Part shown: positions 1 through 9,378 of the stretch, piece after piece
How the letters are laid out: each line of letters opens with the position of its first letter
How positions within the stretch are numbered: position 1 is the first letter of the stretch
DNA from: Gammaproteobacteria bacterium
GTDB lineage: Bacteria > Pseudomonadota > Gammaproteobacteria > Enterobacterales > Neiellaceae
Assembly (NCBI GenBank): GCA_017425245.1
Contig: JAFOOX010000063.1
Coordinates: forward strand, 62,001-126,000
Direction: 5' to 3'
DNA length: 64,000 bases
The notes under the pieces: generated by a model
Seen by the model: the letters and a program-made list of their open reading frames with translations, nothing else
Told to the model about the DNA's origin: nothing
Databases searched by the model: none
Translations under genes and position numbers: made by a program

Positions 1-585
<585 letters not shown>

Positions 586-598
586 GCGATTGCCAAAC

Positions 599-626
599 AA
601 AAAGGCGACCCTCGGGTCGCCTTTTT
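599..626. terminator. Bidirectional intrinsic terminator between gap and eda
   Basis: A perfect 7-bp GC-rich stem (GGCGACC/GGTCGCC) with a CTCG loop is flanked by five A on one side and five T on the other, so it can end transcription from gap (plus strand) and from the convergent glk-eda operon (minus strand). Confidence 0.93.
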
Positions 627-671
627 GTTACCTGAAAAACGCTGTTTATTAGCGCCCGCCCAGAAAGCCGA

Positions 672-1292
672 TCAGCGTCGCAGGGCCAACACCGCAGTCC
701 GCAAGCTCTCCAAATTACGGCGAGTGGCCTGACGCGGCAACAGCCAGCTGCCGCCAATGGCAGCGACGTTGGGTAAGGCCAAATAGGTAGCCGCATTACG
801 ACTGTCAATGCCGCCAGTAGGAATGAAACGCACGTCGGCAAAAGGACCAGCCATAGCACTCAGCACCCCGGTTCCCCCCATTGCCGTCGCCGGAAAGAAC
901 TTGAGCAGGCGATAACCGGCGGCACGAGCCACCATGATCTCCGATGGTGTCGCCACCCCGGGCAGCAGATAGTCATGACCCGCCGCCAGTAACTCCGGCG
1001 TCGACCCCGGAGACACGGCAAAGAGCGCGCCAGCTTCACGGGCGGCATGCAGCTGGCGCAGATCGCATACAGTTCCGGCACCGACCACCATATTCGGTAG
1101 TGCTTCACGGATGGCGCGAATGGCGGCCAGTGCCCGCGGGGTACGCAGGGTCACCTCGACCATGGGCACACCAACCGCACTAAGCATATCAGCCAGGGCG
1201 ATCGCCTCATCCACATCATGGACAACAGCAACAGGCAGGAGGGGCAGTTGCCGCCAGTGACATTCCAATTGTTCCAGCGGCGTTATCATCAT
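672..1292 (-). CDS. eda: KDPG/KHG aldolase
   Basis: Entner-Doudoroff aldolase that cleaves 2-keto-3-deoxy-6-phosphogluconate to pyruvate and glyceraldehyde-3-phosphate. At 206 residues it has the usual family length. The catalytic glutamate is in VEVTLRT (E46), and the Schiff-base lysine is K131 in KFFPA. GAGT (71-74) and PTGGI are the phosphate and substrate loops. The start ATG overlaps the stop of glk (ATGA), so the two are translationally coupled. A second ATG follows directly; either could be used. The HexR site upstream of glk should control both genes. Confidence 0.96.
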   Translation of the reverse strand: MMITPLEQLECHWRQLPLLPVAVVHDVDEAIALADMLSAVGVPMVEVTLRTPRALAAIRAIREALPNMVVGAGTVCDLRQLHAAREAGALFAVSPGSTPELLAAGHDYLLPGVATPSEIMVARAAGYRLLKFFPATAMGGTGVLSAMAGPFADVRFIPTGGIDSRNAATYLALPNVAAIGGSWLLPRQATRRNLESLRTAVLALRR

Positions 1293-2257
1293 CAGGCAGC
1301 CTCAATCTGCATCAGGTAAGCACGGGCACCAACCAGCCCAGGCTGTTCCTCGATCACCACAAAGGTCGGTATACGTCCATTGTAGGCAGTAAAGCGTCCC
1401 TTGGCTTCGAAACGCTGGCGGAAGGCGCTGTTTTCAAAGTAGCTGATAAAGCGTGGAACGATGCCGCCAGCCACGTACACGCCACCAAAGGCACCAAGGG
1501 TCAACGCCAAGTTACCAGCGACACTGCCGAGGATGGCGCAGAACGAAGCCAGAGTAGCCATAGCCACCGGGCAATGCTCATCAAGGGCGGCACTGGTGAT
1601 CTCGGATGCCTGGGTAAATACCGCTGGCTTCCCCAAGATCTCGGCCTGAGCTTCATAGATCTGGACAATACCAGGACCGGACAGCAGCTGCTCGACCGAC
1701 ACATGGGCATAGCGCTTCATCAGGAAACGCAGGATGGCAATCTCCTCCTCGCTGTTGGGCGCGAAATCAACATGCCCCCCCTCGCCCGGCAGCGCCTGCC
1801 ATTTACCGTCGACCTGCACCAGATGCGCAACCCCGAGGCCGGTGCCCGGCCCCAGCACCGCGATCGGCGCTCCGTACAACGGCGCACTGCCGCCCATCTG
1901 CACCGCCTGACTACGATCCAGATGGGGCAAGGACATGGCGATAGCGGTGTAGTCGTTGATCATGTGCAGAGAGCGCCAGCCCAGTTCAGCCTGGGTCAGC
2001 TGGCGCGAAAATGCCCAACTGTGGTTGGTCATGGCAATCCAGTCATCATTGGTCGGACAGGCAATAGCAATACAACCAGTCACCACCTCAGGCTTGCCAC
2101 AGTCAACCAGATAGGTCTGGATGGCAGCGACAATAGTCGGATGGTCGGCACACAGGTATTTGCGCAACTGGGAGACTTCACCCGTTTTTAGATCAACAAG
2201 TTGCAGACGAATGTTGGTACCACCGACATCAGCGACCAGACCAAAGCTATGAGCCAT
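1292..2257 (-). CDS. glk: Glucokinase (ROK-unrelated Glk family)
   Basis: Phosphorylates free glucose to glucose-6-phosphate with ATP. Its 321 residues match E. coli Glk. Visible motifs are the N-terminal phosphate loop ADVGGTNIR (9-17), the catalytic Asp in INDYTAIA (D102), GPGTGLGVA (136-144) and PGEGGHVDF (157-165). It is the first gene of a two-gene operon with eda and diverges from hexR. Coupling glk to eda is typical of HexR-regulated gammaproteobacterial loci. Confidence 0.96.
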   Translation of the reverse strand: MAHSFGLVADVGGTNIRLQLVDLKTGEVSQLRKYLCADHPTIVAAIQTYLVDCGKPEVVTGCIAIACPTNDDWIAMTNHSWAFSRQLTQAELGWRSLHMINDYTAIAMSLPHLDRSQAVQMGGSAPLYGAPIAVLGPGTGLGVAHLVQVDGKWQALPGEGGHVDFAPNSEEEIAILRFLMKRYAHVSVEQLLSGPGIVQIYEAQAEILGKPAVFTQASEITSAALDEHCPVAMATLASFCAILGSVAGNLALTLGAFGGVYVAGGIVPRFISYFENSAFRQRFEAKGRFTAYNGRIPTFVVIEEQPGLVGARAYLMQIEAA

Positions 2258-2414
2258 AACACCCTCTTGTTCGTGACTGAATCCGGCCCGACTCCACAGG
2301 CCGCCCGACAGCAGGATGTCGGGACGCGCATTGTAGGCTAAAACAGGCGGTCGCTGGTTTGATCACATCCAGTTTATCGACAGTTGTTACCTCATGGCCA
2401 CCTGTCACGTTTGA

Positions 2415-2429
2415 TGTAGTTTTCTTACA
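2415..2429. promoter_or_regulatory. HexR operator in the glk-hexR intergenic region
   Basis: The 15-base near-palindrome TGTAGTTTTCTTACA fits the established HexR consensus (TGTARTWWWAYTACA-like). It lies between the divergent glk-eda operon and hexR, so it probably mediates KDPG-responsive repression of glk-eda and autoregulation of hexR. The rest of the 341-base gap (2258-2598) shows no gene. I could not assign the -10/-35 elements with confidence. Confidence 0.8.
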
Positions 2430-2598
2430 AACTGCTCCCCATTGTTGATAGCGATCAAAGGAAGTCCGGGATGCTGTGGAGCGCCGCTCCTGCTTGCCCT
2501 TATAGTGCGCGGCAAGCGAATTTCAGTTTTGTAACCGGCTACCGGCTGGTGAAAGTTCAACCATGCACAGGCCGTGCCTCGCCAGTGAAGCGGACGAC

Positions 2599-3459
2599 AT
2601 GAACACGCTCGACAAGATTCAGAAGCACATCAACCACTTCAGCAAGTCTGAACGTAAGGTTGCGGAAGTGATTCTGGCATCACCGCAGACCGCCATTCAC
2701 AGCAGCATAGCGGCACTGGCCAAACAGGCTGACGTCAGCGAACCGACGGTCAACCGTTTCTGTCGTCGCCTCGACACCAAAGGCTTCCCGGATTTCAAGC
2801 TGCATCTGGCCCAGTCGCTGGCCAACGGCACCCCTTATGTCAACCGCAACGTTGAAGAGGAAGACGGTCCCGACGCTTACACCTCCAAAATCTTTGAAAG
2901 TGCTATGGCGAACTTGGATCGGGCGCGTAACAGCTTGGATGTTGGCGCCATCAACCGCGCCGTGGATCTGTTGACCCAAGCCAGCAAAATCGCTTTCTTT
3001 GGCCTCGGTGCGTCCGCCTCGGTAGCCCATGACGCCACCAACAAATTCTTCCGCTTCAATGTTCCGGTCATGTTCTTCGAGGATATTCTGATGCAGCGTA
3101 TGAGCTGCATGAACTGCAAGGATGGTGACGTGGTGGTGATCATCTCTCACACCGGCCGCACCAAGGCGTTGGTGGACGTAGCTCGCATGGCCCGCGACAA
3201 CGACGCTACAGTCATCGGCATTACCGCCAAGGACTCACCGCTGGCCCGGGAGTGCAGCCTGGTGCTGGCCCTCGATGTACCGGAAGACACCGATGTTTAC
3301 ATGCCGATGGCGTCGCGCATTGCCCAGCTCTGTCTGGTTGATGTTCTGGCCACCGGGTTTATGCTCAGACGCGGTCCCAAGTTCCGCGAGAACCTGAGAC
3401 GAGTGAAGGAGGCGTTGCGCCAGTCACGTTTCGAGCCATCGTCGGTTGACCTTTCCTGA
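2599..3459 (+). CDS. hexR: RpiR-family transcriptional regulator HexR
   Basis: DNA-binding regulator of central carbon metabolism whose SIS domain senses KDPG. I chose the ATG at 2599 (286 residues) because the protein then begins MNTLDKIQ, as E. coli HexR begins MNMLEKIQ. An in-frame ATG at 2563 would add 12 residues without family support. The N-terminal RpiR helix-turn-helix (roughly 20-75) contains SEPTVNRFCRRL. It is followed by LAQSLANGTPYVNRNV and a C-terminal SIS domain (about 120-260, HTGRTKAL). It is divergent from glk-eda and just upstream of pykA, another usual HexR target. Confidence 0.96.
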   Translation: MNTLDKIQKHINHFSKSERKVAEVILASPQTAIHSSIAALAKQADVSEPTVNRFCRRLDTKGFPDFKLHLAQSLANGTPYVNRNVEEEDGPDAYTSKIFESAMANLDRARNSLDVGAINRAVDLLTQASKIAFFGLGASASVAHDATNKFFRFNVPVMFFEDILMQRMSCMNCKDGDVVVIISHTGRTKALVDVARMARDNDATVIGITAKDSPLARECSLVLALDVPEDTDVYMPMASRIAQLCLVDVLATGFMLRRGPKFRENLRRVKEALRQSRFEPSSVDLS

Positions 3460-3604
3460 AGTGGTCCAACCAACAGATGCCCCTTTGTATGCAGATCAGT
3501 TGTAGAATATCGGCCCGCAGAACTTCAGGTGACGTTCAAGTCGTTAACGCCACCAAACCGCGTCCCGATGACGCCATTTTTTCTATTGACCACCGGAGCT
3601 AGCA

Positions 3605-5038
3605 ATGCGCAGAAGAACAAAGATCGTCACCACCATCGGTCCCGCTTCCGAAAGTTATGAAATGCTCGAGAAGCTGCTGAAAGCAGGTGCCAACGTCTTC
3701 CGCCTCAATTTCTCTCACGGCTCACCTGAAGAGCATATGGGCCGCGCCTCGCGTATCCGCGAACTGGCCGCCAAACTTGGTCTTCAAGTCGCCATCCTCG
3801 GTGACCTGCAGGGCCCGAAGATCCGTGTCTCTACTTTCAAAGACGGCAAAATCTGGCTGAACATCGATGACAGCTTCACCCTCGATGCTGACCTGCCGCG
3901 TGGCGAAGGCCACCAGACCGCCGTTGGCCTCGATTACAAAGAGCTGCCGAATGACGTCGTCGCTGGCGATCTGCTGATGCTCGATGACGGCCGCGTCCAG
4001 CTCGAAGTGACCGGCGTCGAAGGCAACAAGGTCCACACCAAGGTTGTCGTCGGTGGCCCGCTGTCCGACAAGAAAGGGATCAACAAGAAAGGTGGCGGCC
4101 TGTCGGCTGACGCCCTGACTGAAAAAGACAAGGCAGACATCATCACTGCCGCCAAGATCAACGTTGACTACCTCGCCATCTCCTTCCCGCGTAACGGCGC
4201 CGATATGGAGTATGCGCGTGAGCTGGCCAAGGCTGCAGGCCTGGACACCCAGCTGGTCGCCAAAGTCGAGCGCGCTGAAGTGGTTGCCACCGATGAAGCT
4301 CTGGACGAAGTGATCCTCGCCTCTGACGCCGTAATGGTTGCCCGTGGTGACCTCGGTGTTGAGATCGGTGACCCGGAACTGGTCGGTGTGCAGAAGAAGA
4401 TGATCTCCCGCGCCCGCGCCCTCAACCGTGCCGTGATCACCGCCACCCAGATGATGGAGTCGATGATCGGCCAGCCGATGCCGACCCGCGCTGAAGTGAT
4501 GGACGTTGCCAACGCCGTACTCGACGGCACCGATGCGGTGATGCTGTCCGCTGAAACCGCTTCCGGCAAATACCCGGAAGAAACCGTCAAAGCTATGGCC
4601 AGTGTCTGCGTCGGCGCCGAGAAGCACCCGCGCGTCAACATCAGCCGTCACCGTCTGAACGACAGCTTTGACTCCTATCAGGAAACTGCGGCCATGGCGG
4701 CCATGTACGCGGCCAACCACCTGAACGGCGTTAAAGCGATTGTGGCCCTGACCGATTCCGGCAAGACCCCGCTGATGATGTCGCGCATCACCTCCGGCCT
4801 GCCGATCTACGGCATGTCCCGTCACGCCCGTACCCTGGCCAAAATGTCGCTCTATCGCGGCGTGCAGCCGGTGCCGTTTGACTCCAGCACCCACACCGAA
4901 GACACCCTGATCCGTGGTGCCCTCGACTGCCTGCTGGAAAAAGGGCTGATTCAGAAGGGTGACATGGTCATCATGACCAAGGGTGACATCGCCAATACCT
5001 CTGGCACCACCAACACCCTGAAGATCCTGATCGCCTAA
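3605..5038 (+). CDS. pykA: Pyruvate kinase, PykA type
   Basis: Converts phosphoenolpyruvate and ADP to pyruvate and ATP. Its 477 residues are of normal length. Key motifs are [10 protein letters not shown], the substrate residues in FRLNFSHGS (R33, N35, S37), GDLQGPKIR (66-74), the metal and catalytic region [19 protein letters not shown], and [12 protein letters not shown]. Similarity is closer to E. coli PykA than PykF (for example [14 protein letters not shown] and ELVGVQKK). A CCGGAG ribosome-binding site sits before the ATG. A TAGAAT hexamer near 3503 could be its -10 element, but this is weak. Confidence 0.96.
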   Translation: MRRRTKIVTTIGPASESYEMLEKLLKAGANVFRLNFSHGSPEEHMGRASRIRELAAKLGLQVAILGDLQGPKIRVSTFKDGKIWLNIDDSFTLDADLPRGEGHQTAVGLDYKELPNDVVAGDLLMLDDGRVQLEVTGVEGNKVHTKVVVGGPLSDKKGINKKGGGLSADALTEKDKADIITAAKINVDYLAISFPRNGADMEYARELAKAAGLDTQLVAKVERAEVVATDEALDEVILASDAVMVARGDLGVEIGDPELVGVQKKMISRARALNRAVITATQMMESMIGQPMPTRAEVMDVANAVLDGTDAVMLSAETASGKYPEETVKAMASVCVGAEKHPRVNISRHRLNDSFDSYQETAAMAAMYAANHLNGVKAIVALTDSGKTPLMMSRITSGLPIYGMSRHARTLAKMSLYRGVQPVPFDSSTHTEDTLIRGALDCLLEKGLIQKGDMVIMTKGDIANTSGTTNTLKILIA

Positions 5039-5059
5039 TCGCAATCAGCGTTAGATAGC

Positions 5060-5088
5060 AAGGGCGCCTCAGGGCGCCCTTACTTTTT
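5060..5088. terminator. Terminator between pykA and the convergent exporter gene
   Basis: A perfect 9-bp stem AAGGGCGCC/GGCGCCCTT with loop TCAG is followed on the plus strand by ACTTTTTG. It ends pykA. The A-rich side is weak, so termination from the minus strand is uncertain. Confidence 0.9.
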
Positions 5089-5093
5089 GAGGC

Positions 5094-6026
5094 TCAACGG
5101 CCAGAACCTCCGCGCCGCCGGCCTACCGTGGCCATGACAGATCCCAGAACCACCAGCGCCGCACCGACATAGGCCAACCAGCCCATCGCCACATCCTGCA
5201 CATGGTCAGGAAACCACAGCACCAGCAGATCAACTGCAACAATGGTAAACAGCGGGGCCGTGGCCAGCACGGCACTGACCTTGGACGCAGCCCAATGGTT
5301 GAGCGATTCGGCAAAGCAGCCATAAGCCACCAGGGTGTTGAGGCAGCAAAACAGCAGCGCCAGCAGCTGCAGCAGATTCATGCCGACCAGCTGCGGCAGA
5401 CTGGCTGCCGGCAGGAACATCAAACCGCCCAAGGCATAGAGCAGCCACATCAGCTGCGGCGATGAAAAGCGGCTGAGCAGGCGCTTCTGCACCAGCGCGT
5501 AGACTACCCATGCCAGCGCCGCGATCACCACCAACCACACGCCGACGCCGTAGTCACCCACGTTGCCCACCAGCTCCAGCAACCGCTCGTTGAAAAACAG
5601 CAGCAAGCCACTGACCAGCATGGCGGCGCCCAGCCACTGGCGCAGGCTGAACCCCTCCTTGAGCAGCACCACCCCGGCCACCAGCAACAGGAATGGAGCA
5701 AGCTGGATCACCACCTGGGCCGTTTTGGGTTCCAGATGATCCAGCCCCTGCAGGTAGAGCCCATAGTTCCCGGCCAACCCCAAGGCACAGAGCAGCAGCA
5801 ACAGTGGTATCCCAAGGCCCGCACCCAGCGGATTGGGCAGTTGGCGCCGCGGCCCCAGCCACAGCGTCAACAGCAATGCAGCGCCGGCAAAACGATAAAA
5901 GGTGATGGTGTAGGCATCCATGGCGCCCAGCGCCTCTTTGAGGGCGATCGGCAACACCCCCCACAAAATAGCGGTGGTCACCGCCAGCAAACAGCCAAGC
6001 AGTGGACGTTCAACAGTTGAGCTCAT
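5094..6026 (-). CDS. EamA/DMT-superfamily transporter
   Basis: Inner-membrane exporter of the drug/metabolite (10-TMS, RhaT/EamA) family. Its substrate cannot be read from the sequence. The 310 residues form two EamA repeats: about ten hydrophobic helices, the first ending in LWGVLPIALK and the second repeat starting near ALAWVVYALVQK. The arginine-rich C-terminus RRRGGSGR would lie in the cytoplasm. It is a single gene, convergent with pykA, and its own -10 lies in the loop of the upstream hairpin at 6049-6075. Confidence 0.88.
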   Translation of the reverse strand: MSSTVERPLLGCLLAVTTAILWGVLPIALKEALGAMDAYTITFYRFAGAALLLTLWLGPRRQLPNPLGAGLGIPLLLLLCALGLAGNYGLYLQGLDHLEPKTAQVVIQLAPFLLLVAGVVLLKEGFSLRQWLGAAMLVSGLLLFFNERLLELVGNVGDYGVGVWLVVIAALAWVVYALVQKRLLSRFSSPQLMWLLYALGGLMFLPAASLPQLVGMNLLQLLALLFCCLNTLVAYGCFAESLNHWAASKVSAVLATAPLFTIVAVDLLVLWFPDHVQDVAMGWLAYVGAALVVLGSVMATVGRRRGGSGR

Positions 6027-6048
6027 GGGAAGATTCGGGCAAGAAAAA

Positions 6049-6075
6049 AGGCGGCGCCATTATAGCGCGCCGCCT
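6049..6075 (-). terminator. fadE terminator with embedded -10 box for the EamA gene
   Basis: On the minus strand a 9-bp stem (AGGCGGCGC/GCGCCGCCT) is followed by six T, giving an intrinsic terminator for readthrough from psrA-fadE. Its 9-base loop contains a perfect TATAAT (plus-strand 6059-6064), well placed as the -10 of the downstream EamA gene. I see no good -35 at 17 bases. A second GC-rich inverted repeat lies at about 6133-6160 but lacks a T-run. Confidence 0.72.
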
Positions 6076-6165
6076 GCAATGCCGGGGGGCTAATCGGGCA
6101 TCCTGCCCAAAAGGAAAGGCTAGCTATTGCAACAGGCCGGGCGACCACTTAGGGCCGCCCGGCCC

Positions 6166-8442
6166 TCATGCGGGTTTAAAGCTGTCGACCGCAATGGCCC
6201 GACGACGCAGCTGGTCACTGTCACGCATGCGGTTGGCCTGCTCGGGGGTCAACACCCCTTGGGCAGCCGCCAGATCGATCAGCTGATCCAGTGGCAAGCG
6301 ACGCGGGAGAGTGCCGGCCTTTTGGGCGGCGCTAATCGCCGCCTGATAGGCACCACCTTCGTTCATGGCCAGAAATGCCTGTTCCATGATCGCCACCGGC
6401 TCGTCACCGCTTCCGACATGGCACAGCGGTGTCAGTCGGTCACGGGCCACCCCGGGCTGCATCATCGCCTCCGCCACTTTGGCACTCAGGCGATCTGAGG
6501 GTTTGGCAAAGCGCAGCCCCCAAGGAAAGAGCACAGCTCTCAGCGTTAGCGCCAGCCAGCGCGGGCCAAAGTTGGCAAAGAAACCATCCAGTGCCTCGCC
6601 CATCTGCTGCAGATTGTCGCGCAGAGCAAAGTGCACATAGGGCAGATCCGCATGCTGACGCCCCTGCCCTTCGTAGCGCTTGAGAGTGGCCGAGGCCATA
6701 TAGAGGTGGCTGAGCAGGTCGCCCAGCCGGGCCGAGATCGCCTCGCGCCGTTTCAGGCTGCCACCGAGGACCAGCATGGCAATATCGGCAACAAAGGCCA
6801 GCACCGCCGAGAAGCGGGCCAGCTGGCCATAATAGGGTGCCGTCTCACCACTGACCGGCGCTTTGTAGAAGCGGCCGGCGGTTAACCCAAGCCACAGCGC
6901 CCGACCCAGATTGGCCAAGGCATAACGGACGTGGCCGACCAGCAGCTGATCAAAACGCTTGAGCCCTTCATCACCGTCTGCCAGTGCCGCCGCTTCCATC
7001 TCGGCAAAGATGAAGGGGTGACAACGGGTGGCCCCCTGCCCAAAGATCATCAGATTGCGGGTGAGGATGTTGGCGCCTTCCACTGTGATGGCGATCGGCA
7101 TGCCCATGTACTGGTGGGCCAGATAGTTGAGCGGACCACATTGAATGCCGCGACCAGCGTGGATATCCATGGCGTGGGTCATCGCCTTACGCGCCAGCTC
7201 GGTCATGTGGTACTTGGCGATGGCGGTCAGTACCCCTGGGCTGTGGTTCAGATCGAGGGCGGTGGTGGTCAGGGTGCGCATCGCCTCCAGCCGGTAGGCG
7301 TTGGCGCCAATTTCGGCCATCGGCAACTGCACCCCTTCAAACTTGCCGAGCGGCAGGCCGAACTGACGGCGAACAAAGGCATAGGCGCCGGTGGTACGGG
7401 CCGCCAGCTGGGTGGCCGCGGTGCCCAGCGCCGGCAGCGAAATGCCGCGCCCGGCCGACAGACACTCAACCAGCATGCGCCAGCCCTTGCCGGCGTAATC
7501 CGGGCCACCAATGACCCAGTCGATGGGGATAAACACATCCTTGCCTTCGGTGGTGCCATTCATAAAGGCCTGGTTCATCGGCTTGTGACGATCGCCGATC
7601 TGCACCCCCGGATGGCTGGCCGGCACCAGCGCGCAGGTGATCCCCAACTCCTCTTTGCCACCGAGCAGGCCATCCGGATCGCGCAGCTTGAAGGCCAGCC
7701 CGACCACGGTCGCGACCGGTGCCAGGGTGATGTAACGCTTGCTCCAGCTCAGGCGAATACCAAGCACCGTTTCGCCGTTATAGTCGCCGCGACAGATCAC
7801 CCCTTCATCGGGAATGGCCCCGGCATCCGAGCCCGCTTCCGGCCCGGTCAGGGCAAAACAGGGGATCTCGCGACCATCAGCCAGCGCCGGCAACCAGCGC
7901 TGCTTCTGCTCTTCTGTGCCGTAATGGCTGAGCAGCTCACCCGGACCGAGAGAATTGGGCACCATCACCGTGACCGCTGCGCTCAGACTCTTGGAGGCGA
8001 TACGGGCGACGATGGTGGAGTTGGCCAGCGCCGAAAACTTAAGGCCGCCATACTCGCGGGCGATGTTGAGGGCAAAGAACTTCTCCCGCTTCAGGTAATC
8101 CCACACCTCCGGCGGCAGATCCTGCAGTTCACTGACGATCTTGTAGTCGTCGATCATCGCCAGCAGGGTCTCGACCTGATTGTCGAGAAACACTTGTTCC
8201 TCGGCACTCAGCTGAGGCTGCGGATACGCATGCAGGGTATTCCAGTCCGGCTTGCCGCGGAACAGCTCGCCCTCCCACCAGGTGTCGCCGGCTTCCATCG
8301 CTTCGCGCTCGGTGGCGCTCATCGGCGGCAGACTACGCTGGAAATAACGGTAGACCGCCCTGCTCAGCAGCAGGCGACGGGTGTCGGCGTGGAACAGCAC
8401 CACGGCCAGGGCTACAACGAGGATCAACAGCAGGATGGTCAT
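6166..8442 (-). CDS. fadE: Acyl-CoA dehydrogenase FadE
   Basis: FAD-dependent enzyme of the first beta-oxidation step, oxidising acyl-CoA to trans-2-enoyl-CoA. Its 758 residues put it in the long FadE class (E. coli 814) with an N-terminal hydrophobic anchor (1-18) and a C-terminal FadE-specific extension (DUF1974-like). Visible motifs are CFALTGPEAGSDAG (flavin and substrate loop), LSAGRGISLPALG, IHAGRGIQCGP, and the region of the catalytic glutamate in VEGANILTR (E455). It starts 6 bases after psrA, indicating a psrA-fadE operon under PsrA control. Confidence 0.95.
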   Translation of the reverse strand: MTILLLILVVALAVVLFHADTRRLLLSRAVYRYFQRSLPPMSATEREAMEAGDTWWEGELFRGKPDWNTLHAYPQPQLSAEEQVFLDNQVETLLAMIDDYKIVSELQDLPPEVWDYLKREKFFALNIAREYGGLKFSALANSTIVARIASKSLSAAVTVMVPNSLGPGELLSHYGTEEQKQRWLPALADGREIPCFALTGPEAGSDAGAIPDEGVICRGDYNGETVLGIRLSWSKRYITLAPVATVVGLAFKLRDPDGLLGGKEELGITCALVPASHPGVQIGDRHKPMNQAFMNGTTEGKDVFIPIDWVIGGPDYAGKGWRMLVECLSAGRGISLPALGTAATQLAARTTGAYAFVRRQFGLPLGKFEGVQLPMAEIGANAYRLEAMRTLTTTALDLNHSPGVLTAIAKYHMTELARKAMTHAMDIHAGRGIQCGPLNYLAHQYMGMPIAITVEGANILTRNLMIFGQGATRCHPFIFAEMEAAALADGDEGLKRFDQLLVGHVRYALANLGRALWLGLTAGRFYKAPVSGETAPYYGQLARFSAVLAFVADIAMLVLGGSLKRREAISARLGDLLSHLYMASATLKRYEGQGRQHADLPYVHFALRDNLQQMGEALDGFFANFGPRWLALTLRAVLFPWGLRFAKPSDRLSAKVAEAMMQPGVARDRLTPLCHVGSGDEPVAIMEQAFLAMNEGGAYQAAISAAQKAGTLPRRLPLDQLIDLAAAQGVLTPEQANRMRDSDQLRRRAIAVDSFKPA

Positions 8443-8448
8443 GACTTT

Positions 8449-9093
8449 TCAACCTTTGCTTGTCGTCAGAGGGGCGGCTACGCCGGCCGCGATATAAGGG
8501 ATCACCTGACGGATCACCCCTTCGATATCCAGATGCTGGCCGAAATCGTTCTCGGCGATCTCGCGCAGGGCACGGTTGGAGGCCAGAGCAAAGACCGCCG
8601 TACCCAAGGTGAAATGGAGGCGCCAGAACAGTTCCGGCGGCGGCAGCTGCGGATAGGCGCGACACACCGCCTGGGTAATGTGCTCGATCACCACCCCATA
8701 GCGGGTGGTGAGAAACCAGCGCAGATGGCCCTGCACATCGGTGTAGCCACGGCCAAGCAGCTGCAGAAACAGGGTGGTACCGTTTTTGCGAAAGCGGTTG
8801 AGGGCCAGCAGTGGCCCGACAAAGGCCTCGAACACCTGCTCCATCACCGGCTGTCGCGGATCTTCAAGCACCACCACCAGCGCTGTATCGAGCTGTGGCA
8901 TGAACTGTTCGAGATACCGGCTGAGAACGGCGCGGATCAGCTCTTTCTTGGAACCAAAATGGTAATTAACCGACGCCAGATTGACCTCGGCACGGCTGGT
9001 GATCTGACGTAGCGAGGTATCGGAAAAACCCCGCTCGGCGAACAGCAGCTCAGCTGCATCCAGAATTCGGACTTTGGTATCGACGGCGCTCAT
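8449..9093 (-). CDS. psrA: TetR-family fatty-acid regulator PsrA
   Basis: Repressor of fatty-acid degradation genes that is relieved by long-chain fatty acids or acyl-CoA (known for PsrA). I chose the ATG at 9093 (214 residues, MSAVDTKVRILDAAELLF) because GAGGTG lies just upstream; the frame stays open 23 codons further. The N-terminal TetR helix-turn-helix includes VNYHFGSKKELI. The C-terminal segment PPPELFWRLHFTLG resembles Pseudomonas PsrA (PPIELFWRVHFMLG). The matching operator covers its own leader, so it is autoregulated. Confidence 0.88.
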   Translation of the reverse strand: MSAVDTKVRILDAAELLFAERGFSDTSLRQITSRAEVNLASVNYHFGSKKELIRAVLSRYLEQFMPQLDTALVVVLEDPRQPVMEQVFEAFVGPLLALNRFRKNGTTLFLQLLGRGYTDVQGHLRWFLTTRYGVVIEHITQAVCRAYPQLPPPELFWRLHFTLGTAVFALASNRALREIAENDFGQHLDIEGVIRQVIPYIAAGVAAPLTTSKG

Positions 9094-9102
9094 GGACACC
9101 TC

Positions 9103-9120
9103 TTCAAACGACCGTTTGAA
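9103..9120. promoter_or_regulatory. psrA: PsrA operator
   Basis: The perfect palindrome TTCAAACG-AC-CGTTTGAA contains CAAAC-N4-GTTTG, the established PsrA half-site arrangement. It lies 9 bases upstream of the psrA start codon, just before the ribosome-binding site, so it would repress psrA-fadE. A half-site-like ATGTTTGAC follows at 9124-9132. Confidence 0.85.
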
Positions 9121-9320
9121 TCGTATGTTTGACTGGTCGGTCCTGTCAAGGCGGCAGCGCACAACTGTGCGCCAAGCCCGCCAGCAGCTGCTGGCAGGCC
9201 TGATAACTCGAATAAAAATGAAAAATGGGATGGAACTAAATGACGGCTGTGGCGGTCTGACTCTGTGAAAGTCGCAAGTGCTTTCTCTCTCCCTGGGCCT
9301 GGCCGCCTGACTGTCGCGTT

Positions 9321-9340
9321 AATGGCCGGGCCATTTTTTT
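9321..9340 (+). terminator. Orphan plus-strand terminator, possible small RNA end
   Basis: A 6-bp stem AATGGC/GCCATT with loop CGG runs into seven T on the plus strand. No plus-strand gene precedes it: psrA and sixA are both on the minus strand. The 285-base gap 9094-9378 contains only the PsrA operator and this signal. A small RNA transcribed from the psrA side is possible, but no promoter could be fixed. Confidence 0.6.
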
Positions 9341-9378
9341 ATCTGCAATTTGCCGAGCGGCTTACCGTCAGTACGTCA

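Noticed and set aside
3722..5044. 440-residue minus-strand frame opposite pykA
   Set aside because: Mirror of a highly expressed GC-rich gene; the His/Gly/Asp-rich composition is an artefact of the opposite strand.
6931..9012. 693-residue plus-strand frame opposite fadE and psrA
   Set aside because: Spans two recognised genes on the other strand; the composition (Gln/His/Gly) is typical of antisense frames.
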